The translations under genes were made by a program, and so were the position numbers. Below, one piece after another: positions 1 through 5,173 of a stretch of 5,173 nt of DNA. The stretch's first letter is position 1. The number at the start of each line of letters is the position of its first letter. Origin of the DNA: SIG291 sp045543455 (lineage in GTDB: Bacteria > Bacillota > Clostridia > Lachnospirales > Lachnospiraceae); assembly GCA_045543455.1 (NCBI GenBank), contig JAZQMK010000010.1, forward strand, positions 1-5,173, read 5' to 3'. The notes below the pieces were generated by a model. It ran no database searches and had not been told where the DNA came from. It was given only the letters and a program-made list of their open reading frames with translations.

Positions 1-554
1 TGGTAATGTTTGCTGAAAATGGCTATAAAGGAACCAATCTTCGTGATTTAGCATCTCGACTTGGATTAAGTAAATCAGCCTTATATAAACATTATTCTAG
101 CAAGGATGCTATATGGAATGCTTTGCTTGATAGAATGGAAGCTTATTATGCAGAGCATTTTGGTTCGGCAGATAATTTACCAAATCAACCAAAGTCTATG
201 GAAGAATTATATATATTAACTATGAAAATGGTAGATTTCACTTTAAATGATGCAAGGATTATTCTTACGAGAAAATTGTTATTAACTGAGCAATTTCATG
301 ATGAACGAGTATGTAGCTTGGCAACTAAGCATTTTATGGTTGGTACGAAAAATATATTTGCAAATATATTAAAAAAAATGATGAATGACGGGATATTAAA
401 AAATGATGACCCTGAGATGCTTGCATTTATTTATACTGCACCAGTAACATCACTTATTCAGATATCTACAAGAGAGCCTGATAAAAAGGGTGAGGTGTTA
501 GAACAGATAGAAACTTTTGTTAAGTATTTTATTGCTACATATGCAGTAAATTAA
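1..554 (+). CDS. TetR/AcrR-family transcriptional regulator, 5'-partial
   Basis: DNA-binding repressor of the TetR type: an N-terminal helix-turn-helix followed by a helical ligand-binding and dimerisation domain. The frame is open to the left edge, and the first visible residues (VMFAENGYKGTN) match the middle of helix 1 in this family, where a stretch like 'ALxLFAENGY' is preceded by roughly a dozen residues. The ATG at position 6 is therefore probably an internal Met and the real start lies outside the window. The recognition region reads LRDLASRLGLSKSALYKHY and is followed by SSKDAIW, the classic TetR transition into helix 4. About 183 codons are visible, against roughly 190-200 for a whole protein. 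The C-terminal part is variable and gives no ligand. It ends 19 bases before the sugar kinase, so autoregulation and control of that kinase are plausible inferences; the promoter and operator would lie upstream of the window. Family assignment is secure, target unknown. Confidence 0.9.
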   Translation, partial: VMFAENGYKGTNLRDLASRLGLSKSALYKHYSSKDAIWNALLDRMEAYYAEHFGSADNLPNQPKSMEELYILTMKMVDFTLNDARIILTRKLLLTEQFHDERVCSLATKHFMVGTKNIFANILKKMMNDGILKNDDPEMLAFIYTAPVTSLIQISTREPDKKGEVLEQIETFVKYFIATYAVN

Positions 555-561
555 AATATAT

Positions 562-568
562 AAGGAGG
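562..568 (+). promoter_or_regulatory. Strong ribosome binding site of the PfkB-family kinase
   Basis: AAGGAGG, a full complement to the anti-Shine-Dalgarno sequence, lies five bases upstream of ATG 574. It is the strongest such site in the window and sits in the 19-base gap after the TetR gene, so the kinase can be translated well from a shared transcript. Confidence 0.8.
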
Positions 569-573
569 TATTT

Positions 574-1485
574 ATGAGTTACGAGGTTTATATGCATGGA
601 CAGGTGCTGGGTACCCATTCGTTTTGGCTGAAAGAGGGATTTTTACAGCCGGATGAGTATTCAGAGATAAAGGCAAAGTATTTCTTGCCAGGTGGTGAAA
701 CTGGCACAGCTGCTACTGTATTGGCATCACTTGGAGTGAGTGTAAAGATAGATGGCACACATATTGGTACAGAAGTGGCGCCTCTGCTAAAAGAGTTTTA
801 TAAGAATAAATCAGTAGATTTATCCTCCTTATATTTTGATAAGGAATATGAAGGGTTAATGGATTATGTAGTTATAGCCGGCTTAGTGCGTTCTCCTATG
901 GGGGTATTCCAGTCATTATACGAGCCGGGAGCTAAAAAGCGTTGGAGTATGCCTAAGGAAGAAGATATTATTGGTTGTAAGATTGCGGCAATAGATCCAT
1001 TTTTCTTGGAAGAAACTCAAGCCACTGCGGAACTTTGTGTAAAATATAATAAGAGTTATGTGACTATAGATTCAAAACACGATAGTTATCTGCACCAGCA
1101 TTGTGCTGTTAATGTAGTTTCCAAGGAATGCACTGAATCGGATGGTTATAAAGATAAAAGCATAGAAGAAATATATGAGTTATTAGTTGCAAGTACGGAT
1201 GGCCTTGTAATTATCACTTCCGGGGAAAATGATATGATATACGGCAGGAAAGGTCAGTTGATGAAGCGCATGAAGCCGTTTAGTGTAGATGTAAAGAGTA
1301 CTCTTGGAGCAGGAGATACATTTAAGGCGGGCTGTGTCTATGGATTATTACATGGAATGGAAGATGATGAGTTGGTACGTTTTGCAAGTGCTTGCTCAGC
1401 AATTGCGATTTCAAGATTTCCTCTGCCACTAAACCCTCCTACATTACTTGAGGTGAATTCGTTATTGGAAAACACAAAAAAATAA
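574..1485 (+). CDS. PfkB/ribokinase-family carbohydrate kinase
   Basis: Likely cytoplasmic ATP-dependent kinase of a sugar or nucleoside-type substrate. At 303 residues it has normal length for the PfkB family. The N-terminal substrate-side glycine motif is visible as PGGETGTAATVLASLG (residues 39-54), corresponding to the usual GGxxxNxAxxLxxLG but with Gly/Thr where Asn is common. The C-terminal nucleotide-binding signature is STLGAGDTFKAG (242-253), with GAGD at 245-248 supplying the anion hole and Asp248 as the expected catalytic base; Ser242 stands where Asp is most frequent. ITSGEND (214-220) fits the strand before the ATP site. The start is fixed by a strong AAGGAGG at 562-568, five bases before ATG. 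The gene follows the TetR gene by 19 bases and is probably co-transcribed with it. The substrate cannot be told from sequence: ribokinase-, ketohexokinase- and adenosine-kinase-like activities all remain possible. Confidence 0.88.
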   Translation: MSYEVYMHGQVLGTHSFWLKEGFLQPDEYSEIKAKYFLPGGETGTAATVLASLGVSVKIDGTHIGTEVAPLLKEFYKNKSVDLSSLYFDKEYEGLMDYVVIAGLVRSPMGVFQSLYEPGAKKRWSMPKEEDIIGCKIAAIDPFFLEETQATAELCVKYNKSYVTIDSKHDSYLHQHCAVNVVSKECTESDGYKDKSIEEIYELLVASTDGLVIITSGENDMIYGRKGQLMKRMKPFSVDVKSTLGAGDTFKAGCVYGLLHGMEDDELVRFASACSAIAISRFPLPLNPPTLLEVNSLLENTKK

Positions 1486-1518
1486 GTAGCATGAATTTGG
1501 AGTTATGGGAGAGATATA

Positions 1519-2142
1519 ATGGCAAAAGAAATTCAACTAAAAGACACAACAAGAGCTATGGCATATGAGCTTTGGATGAAAGCCCCAAATCCAATGGTAA
1601 CTTTTTTTAAGACTTTGAATGTAACAAATCTTATTAAAATTAGTAAAAGAAAACATATGAAGTTTAATATGCTTTTAGATTATTGCATTGGAAAAGCTGC
1701 TGTGAAAGTAAAAGAGTTTTACGTACTTCCTGTTGGTGATAAACTTATACAGTATGATACGATTGCAGTTAATACAATTGTGAAAAATAGAGATGGTGAA
1801 GTAAACACTTGTGACATCTTGTATGTGGAAGATTTAAATAAATACAATAATGAATATTTAGAATATACTTCGTGGGTTGCAGAAAACTGTCAAGATAGAA
1901 ATTTGTCAAATGATAGTATGGTAATAGGGACATCGGCAATTATAGATACTGAAATTGATGGTGCAGTTGGTATGAATAGTGGTATTTTTAATAATCCATT
2001 TATCATTTGGGGCAGATACAAAAAGAAATGGTTTAAGTATTATCTTACACTTTCTTTTCAGTTTCACCATACACAAATGGATGGCGCTCATGCAGGTAGA
2101 TTTTTGGCGAATTTGCAAAAGGAAATTAATATTTTGAAATAA
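1519..2142 (+). CDS. CatA-like O-acetyltransferase (chloramphenicol acetyltransferase family)
   Basis: Probable trimeric cytoplasmic enzyme transferring acetyl from acetyl-CoA to a hydroxyl group, chloramphenicol in the family's founding members. Length is 207 residues, close to the 210-220 of classical CAT. The active-site signature HHTQMDG (183-189) matches the CAT motif HHxxxDG, making His184 the expected general base and Asp188 its structural partner. TSA at 138-140 aligns with the ISA segment carrying the transition-state serine (Ser139 here). NPFIIWGRY (159-167) aligns with the PIITMGKY-type strand, and RAMAYELW near the N-terminus matches the region of first CAT helix and conserved Arg. 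A GGGAGAG at 1507-1513 precedes the ATG by five bases. It begins 33 bases after the kinase stop with no terminator between, so read-through is possible. The sequence is diverged from well-known cat genes, so activity on chloramphenicol is unproven; another alcohol acceptor is possible. Confidence 0.85.
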   Translation: MAKEIQLKDTTRAMAYELWMKAPNPMVTFFKTLNVTNLIKISKRKHMKFNMLLDYCIGKAAVKVKEFYVLPVGDKLIQYDTIAVNTIVKNRDGEVNTCDILYVEDLNKYNNEYLEYTSWVAENCQDRNLSNDSMVIGTSAIIDTEIDGAVGMNSGIFNNPFIIWGRYKKKWFKYYLTLSFQFHHTQMDGAHAGRFLANLQKEINILK

Positions 2143-2159
2143 GAAACTTTGAATTTAAC

Positions 2160-2199
2160 GAGGTGTCATAAAATGAAAGAGCAAGTGACAAAAAGATAA
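2160..2199 (+). other. 8-codon reading frame with good ribosome binding site; leader peptide or remnant of a lost gene
   Basis: GAGGTG (2160-2165) lies seven bases before ATG 2173, which opens a frame encoding only MKEQVTKR before TAA at 2197-2199. The spacing and strength of the site are as good as those of the real genes here, which suggests a functional or formerly functional translation start. Shifting frame after Arg8 would continue as ISFGITAL before a stop, so an old gene broken by frameshift is one reading; a short leader peptide ahead of the GNAT gene at 2291 is another. Chance cannot be excluded, and no family is recognisable. Confidence 0.3.
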
Positions 2200-2217
2200 G
2201 TTTTGGGATAACAGCAT

Positions 2218-2223
2218 TATAAT
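2218..2223 (+). promoter_or_regulatory. Candidate -10 promoter element upstream of the intact GNAT gene
   Basis: A perfect TATAAT stands in the 148-base spacer, 67 bases before the GNAT start at 2291. There is no good -35 at the usual distance (GATAAG about 17 bases upstream is poor; GTGACA at 2185-2190 is too far), and no extended -10 TG. In such AT-rich DNA a chance hit is quite possible, so this is only a weak candidate for a promoter separating the GNAT gene from the CatA-like gene. Confidence 0.25.
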
Positions 2224-2290
2224 TTGGAAGTATTTATTGTGAGTGACTTATGATGGAAGCAAAATAAATGCGTGAACAGAAGAGGGAAAA

Positions 2291-2758
2291 ATGATTATAC
2301 ATATTAAACTTGCAAATATGAAATATATTGATAACTTAGTAGAAATTTTGCAAAATTCGGATTTGGGAAAAGCGTATTTTAGCGATTATGAAAAGACAAC
2401 TAATATGCTTACATATGCAGTGGGACAAAAGAATGTATATGTTGCATTGGAAGAAAATGAAAAATGTCTGGGCTTTATTTACTATATGACAAATGGTGTA
2501 TTTGGAAGTTACCCCTATCTTCATATTGTTGCAGTAAAGGAAGAATACAGAAGTTATGGCATTGGTAGACAGCTGATAAAGTATTTTGAGGATAATGCTT
2601 CCGATTCTTCTTCAGCAAAATATTTTTTAACTGTAGGTGATTTCAATCCGAGAGCGAAGAAGTTATATGAAAATCTGGGCTATCAGTGTGTAGGAGAACT
2701 ACTTGATTTTTATAAAAAGGGGATTAATTGCTATCTAATGATGAAAAGAAGAGGATAG
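2291..2758 (+). CDS. GNAT-family N-acetyltransferase
   Basis: Small acetyl-CoA-dependent acetyltransferase of the GCN5-related fold, 155 residues, complete for the family. The N-terminal strand and helix (IHIKLANMKYIDNLVEIL) are followed by the central strands GFIYYM (61-66) and LHIVAVKEEY (77-86). Motif A, which grips the acetyl-CoA pyrophosphate, is YRSYGIG (86-92), an R/QxxGxG form. Motif B contains NPRAKKLYENLGY (119-131), whose Asn and Tyr are the usual contacts or acid in RimI-like and drug-modifying GNATs. AGAGGG at 2281-2286 precedes ATG by four bases, supporting this start. The acceptor may be a protein terminus, a small amine or a drug; sequence alone does not decide. It is followed, 14 bases after its stop, by remains of a different GNAT gene, so this area seems to have collected acetyltransferases. 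Confidence 0.85.
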   Translation: MIIHIKLANMKYIDNLVEILQNSDLGKAYFSDYEKTTNMLTYAVGQKNVYVALEENEKCLGFIYYMTNGVFGSYPYLHIVAVKEEYRSYGIGRQLIKYFEDNASDSSSAKYFLTVGDFNPRAKKLYENLGYQCVGELLDFYKKGINCYLMMKRRG

Positions 2759-2772
2759 AGACAGGTGTATGA

Positions 2773-3208
2773 AAGATTATAACTGTTGAGGAGGGAATAG
2801 CTTTTCCTCAGGAGGAGATTTTTAACATAGACAGTGGAAGGGAGTTTTTTTGCTTCTCAAACCTATACAGGAGTAGCTGTTGATGAGGCTACGGATAAGG
2901 TGTATGGACTTTGCATATTACATCCAAACAATATTGAAAGATACGGACATATCTGTAATGCCAGTTATGCTGTTAGTTTCCATAGTAGAGGATTACATAT
3001 AGGAGAAAAACTGGTATTGGATTGTATTGAGCAAGGCAGATTAAAAGGGTTTGGAGTGCTGCAATTCAACGCAGTAGTTGCTATAAATACTCATGCAAGA
3101 TATTTATATGAAAGACTTGGATTCACTCAGCTCGGTACAATTCCTAAGGGATTCAAAATGAAGGATGGAGATTTTGAGGATATATGTCCATACTACCGTG
3201 AATTATAA
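2773..3208 (+). pseudogene. GNAT-family acetyltransferase, 5'-truncated and frameshifted
   Basis: The C-terminal part is one long frame ending at 3208 with clear GNAT features: HICNASYAVS, motif A as SRGLHIGEKL, then the LQFNAVVAINTHA strand and YLYERLGFTQLGTIPKGF, a set typical of GNATs with an 'SH(I/V)xNASY' core. Its only start candidate, GTG 2834, has no ribosome binding site at proper spacing (GGAGGAG at 2811-2817 is 16 bases away) and would omit the first strands and helix. Upstream in the other frame, 2773-2850 encodes KIITVEEGIAFPQEEIFN followed by IDSGREFF, the missing N-terminal portion of the same family (the 'EGxxFPxE' segment). The two frames join at seven Ts (2845-2851): removing one T would give REFFASQTYTG without interruption. 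The 5' piece has no start codon and meets TGA at 2770, so about a dozen N-terminal residues are also lost. A sequencing error could explain the T run but not the missing start. Probably non-functional. Confidence 0.75.
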
Positions 3209-3220
3209 TATAGTATTATA
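3204..3220 (+). repeat. Short AT-only inverted repeat after the broken GNAT gene
   Basis: TATAATA and TATTATA form perfect 7-base arms around a TAG loop, overlapping the TAA stop at 3206-3208. The stem has no G-C pairs and is not followed by a T run, so it is a poor terminator candidate. It lies in the gap before the transporter and could be a weak hairpin or chance in AT-rich DNA. Confidence 0.3.
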
Positions 3221-3254
3221 GCACTTTCATTAATTAATCTACGAATACTTAGCT

Positions 3255-3259
3255 AGGAG
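3255..3259 (+). promoter_or_regulatory. Ribosome binding site that decides the MATE transporter start
   Basis: AGGAG ends directly against the upstream ATG at 3260, leaving no spacer for initiation there. The next in-frame ATG at 3269 is nine bases downstream, a normal distance. The site therefore argues that translation starts at 3269 and that the first three codons of the longer frame are not translated. Confidence 0.7.
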
Positions 3260-3268
3260 ATGATAAAT

Positions 3269-4669
3269 ATGTGGAAAAATTTCAAGAAAAAATTTATTGG
3301 TGATAGAGAATTTTATAGATATATAATATTTTTGGCACTTCCTATGATTGCCCAGAATGCCATAACAAGTTTTGTTAGCTTTCTGGACAATATTATGGTG
3401 GGAAAGATTGGTACTGAGCAAATGTCTGGAGTTGCCATAGTAAACCAACTTATATTTGTATTTAATATAACCATATTTGGTGCGGTATCAGGAGCAGGAA
3501 TATTTGGAACACAGTTTTATGGAAAAGGTGATTATAAGGGACAGAAATATGCATTTAGATATAAAATGTATGCCACTATAATCATTACAACAATAACAGT
3601 GCTTTTGTTTAAATTTGCTGGAACGGAGCTTATAAGTTTGTATCTAGCTGAAAGTCAAGATATTGGAGACATAGAGTTGGCTTTGAAGTATGGTGAAGAG
3701 TACCTGGAGATTATGATTATAGGGTTGATTCCTTTTGCCTTTGGACAGACATATATTAACTCCATTCGAGAGTGTGGACATACTTTCATTCCAATGGTGG
3801 CAGGTGTTGCGGCTATGCTTACCAACCTTGTGCTGGACATATTACTTATTTTTGGTATAGATGGATGCATTCCTGCAATGGGAGTTAAGGGGGCGGCAAT
3901 TGCAACAGTTATATCAAGATTTATAGAGTTTGCCATTGTTATTGTATGGACCCATACTCATCATAAGGAAAATCCATATATTAATGGTGCATACAGGCAC
4001 TTTACTATACCGAGACATATATTTAAAGATATATTTGTAAAAGGAACCCCTCTTCTTGTTAATGAGTTGCTTTGGGCAGGTGGCGTGGCAGTTATAGCTC
4101 AATGTTATGCTGATAGAGGTATAAATGTAGTGGCAGCTCAGAATATTTCTTCCACTATAACAAACTTGTTCAATGTGGTTTTTATTCAGTTGGGTTCTTG
4201 TATTGCCATAGTTGTAGGACAAAGATTGGGAGCTGGTCTCATTGACGAGGCAAGAGATGTGGCGAGAAAAATGATATTCTTTAGTGTTATATGCTGTGCA
4301 GTAGTAGCTGGGGTTATGGCTATTGTAGGTAGGTATTTTCCCAATATATATGAGACAGAGGAAAGTGTTAAAGAGTTAGCCAGAACATTTATCCTAATAG
4401 CAGCTCTTATAATGCCAGTAAGTGCTTTTTGCCATGGTTGCTATTTTACCCTTAGATCAGGAGGCAATACTGTGATAACATTTATCTTTGATAGCGTGTT
4501 TATTTGGGGGCTTGTAATACCTTTGGCAACCATACTTTCCAAACATACCACACTTGGAATAGCTTTAGTATTTCTTTTAGTACAGTGTATGGAGATTATA
4601 AAAGCAATTATTGGATTCTTTATGGTAAAGAGTGGAATATGGCTTAATAATATTGTGGATGATAAGTGA
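3269..4669 (+). CDS. MATE-family multidrug/Na+ or H+ antiporter
   Basis: Integral inner-membrane efflux transporter of the multidrug and toxic compound extrusion family, exporting cationic or other drugs in exchange for Na+ or H+. From ATG 3269 it has 466 residues, normal for the expected 12-helix, two-bundle MATE architecture. It opens with a short basic tail (MWKNFKKKFIGDREFYR) and then TM1 with ALPMIAQNAITSFVSFLDN and the MVGKIG loop that marks the first MatE domain. NLVLDILLIFG and GVKGAAIATVISR, both characteristic MATE segments, close the first half; the second half begins near KGTPLLVNELLWAGG and contains IVVGQRLGAG and LRSGGNT. The sequence is uninterrupted. The longer start at 3260 abuts the AGGAG site and is less likely. 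The gene stands between two broken GNAT genes and may have its own promoter in the 60-base gap upstream, though none is clear. Substrate and coupling ion are not predictable. Confidence 0.93.
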   Translation: MWKNFKKKFIGDREFYRYIIFLALPMIAQNAITSFVSFLDNIMVGKIGTEQMSGVAIVNQLIFVFNITIFGAVSGAGIFGTQFYGKGDYKGQKYAFRYKMYATIIITTITVLLFKFAGTELISLYLAESQDIGDIELALKYGEEYLEIMIIGLIPFAFGQTYINSIRECGHTFIPMVAGVAAMLTNLVLDILLIFGIDGCIPAMGVKGAAIATVISRFIEFAIVIVWTHTHHKENPYINGAYRHFTIPRHIFKDIFVKGTPLLVNELLWAGGVAVIAQCYADRGINVVAAQNISSTITNLFNVVFIQLGSCIAIVVGQRLGAGLIDEARDVARKMIFFSVICCAVVAGVMAIVGRYFPNIYETEESVKELARTFILIAALIMPVSAFCHGCYFTLRSGGNTVITFIFDSVFIWGLVIPLATILSKHTTLGIALVFLLVQCMEIIKAIIGFFMVKSGIWLNNIVDDK

Positions 4670-4693
4670 TTTGATGGCATAGCCACAAGTAGG

Positions 4694-4909
4694 GAAATAA
4701 GCTTAAAGGTTATAGCTTTGACGTTGCTATTGATACGGGGTACACTGCTAATGATAGATCATATTAAGAATTGGTATTTTGGTACAGAGTATTACATTGA
4801 TGAACTTTGTATACAAACTGATAAACAAGGGAATGGTGTAGGAACTTATTTTCTTAAAGAAATTGAAAAAGCAATAAAGGAGCATGTATCGTTCACAAAG
4901 CAAATATAG
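4694..4909 (+). pseudogene. GNAT acetyltransferase remnant with N-terminal loss and internal deletion
   Basis: The frame is open from the transporter stop to 4909 but becomes protein-like only from about the KVIALT segment. The clear part, HIKNWYFGTEYYIDELCI then TDKQGNGVGTYFLKEIEKAI, contains the central GNAT strand and motif A (QGNGVG, the QxxGxG form) with its following helix. Directly after AIKE comes HVSFTKQI and a stop. In GNATs with this GTEYYID core, motif A is normally followed by another 35-40 residues holding the second strand pair and the NxxAxxFYxxxGF region, and my recollection is that the protein closes with a HVSFxK-like tail; the abrupt join therefore looks like an internal deletion. 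The N-terminal roughly 50 residues are also missing. TTG 4718 and ATG 4751 are the possible starts and neither has a ribosome binding site. At 60-odd residues it cannot fold as a whole GNAT. The 5' limit is approximate. Confidence 0.6.
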
Positions 4910-4961
4910 TGCAGAGATATAACAATGTAGAGATGAATTTGAAGTTGGGAGTGTGTATAAA

Positions 4962-5173
4962 ATGTTATTTGTCAAATTATCAGATGAACTATTTATATTA
5001 GAATCTGTTCCTATATCGTCATTGGATGAAAAAATAAGAAATGCAATTATGTCTTCCGAAGTGGTAAAGGAATTATCGTATAAAAACACTTATGGTGAAA
5101 ATACTGACTGGAGTTTTCGTGGTGAACTTCAAAAAATTGAACTCTGCAAAACAGTGGTTGGATTTATGATAAA
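4962..5173 (+). CDS. Hypothetical protein, 3'-partial
   Basis: An open frame from ATG 4962 runs to the window edge, giving 70 complete codons without a stop. It begins MLFVKLSDELFILESVPISS and contains SSEVVKELSYKNTYGEN, DWSFRGELQKIEL and a hydrophobic TVVGFMI at the edge. GGGAG at 4947-4951 lies ten bases upstream, an acceptable if slightly long spacing; a GTG at 4953 in the same frame is too close to it. No signal peptide or membrane segment is evident in the visible part; the residues look soluble and mixed charge. I do not recognise a family. It follows the GNAT remnant by 52 bases, on the same strand. Confidence 0.6.
   Translation, partial: MLFVKLSDELFILESVPISSLDEKIRNAIMSSEVVKELSYKNTYGENTDWSFRGELQKIELCKTVVGFMI

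Noticed and set aside
2787..2810. Inverted repeat TGAGGA / TCCTCA with 12-base loop
   Set aside because: It falls within codons of the broken GNAT N-terminal segment, is short, and lacks a T tract; likely incidental.
2834..3208. Intact small GNAT protein starting at GTG 2834
   Set aside because: The start has no properly spaced ribosome binding site, and the missing family-typical N-terminal segment is found just upstream in another frame, so a broken gene explains the data better.
4675..4685. TGGC-ATA-GCCA hairpin just after the MATE gene as a terminator
   Set aside because: The stem is only four base pairs and no T tract follows.
4699..4718. AAGCT and AGCTT inverted arms with a 10-base loop downstream of the MATE gene
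   Set aside because: Five-base arms with a long loop and no T run are too weak to call a terminator or operator.
4718..4746. TTGACG and TACACT separated by 17 bases, a sigma-70-like promoter arrangement
   Set aside because: It lies inside the GNAT remnant frame, the -10 matches only four of six bases, and AT-rich DNA offers many such chance pairs.
4693..4767. Alternative frame with a segment FDVAIDTGYTANDRSY resembling an AraC-type helix-turn-helix
   Set aside because: The frame is only about two dozen codons between stops and overlaps the better supported GNAT remnant frame; the resemblance is too short to trust.
3655..5089. Minus-strand open frames opposite the MATE gene and the right end
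   Set aside because: They lack domain-like sequence and ribosome binding sites and lie antisense to well-supported genes.

Overview
The window is AT-rich and every supportable gene lies on the + strand. Strong purine-rich ribosome binding sites (AAGGAGG at 562-568, AGGAG at 3255-3259), the codon usage and the protein families point to a low-GC Firmicute, most likely a gut or anaerobic Clostridia such as a Lachnospiraceae member. That placement is an inference from style; there is no rRNA or other taxonomic marker here.

Layout. (a) 1-1485: a TetR-type repressor, cut off at its 5' end by the window edge, followed after 19 bases by a PfkB/ribokinase-type sugar kinase; they look like one transcription unit. 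(b) 1519-2142: a CatA-like O-acetyltransferase with the chloramphenicol acetyltransferase active-site signature intact. (c) 2143-2290: a short spacer holding an 8-codon reading frame with a good ribosome binding site and a weak promoter candidate. (d) 2291-2758: an intact GNAT acetyltransferase. (e) 2773-3208: a second, unrelated GNAT gene that has lost its N-terminus and carries a +1 frameshift at a run of seven Ts. (f) 3269-4669: a complete MATE-family efflux transporter, better started at 3269 than at the upstream ATG 3260. (g) about 4694-4909: a GNAT remnant lacking its N-terminal part and apparently with an internal deletion. (h) 4962-5173: the first 70 codons of an unrecognised protein running off the window.

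Working together: four acetyltransferase genes or remnants next to a multidrug efflux pump look like an accessory, xenobiotic-handling neighbourhood in which several members are decaying. Drug resistance as the function is an inference from families only. No CRISPR array, tRNA, rRNA, transposase, attachment site or convincing intrinsic terminator was seen. I find no clear evidence of an undescribed multi-gene system; the most informative features are the decay pattern and the small or partial genes.
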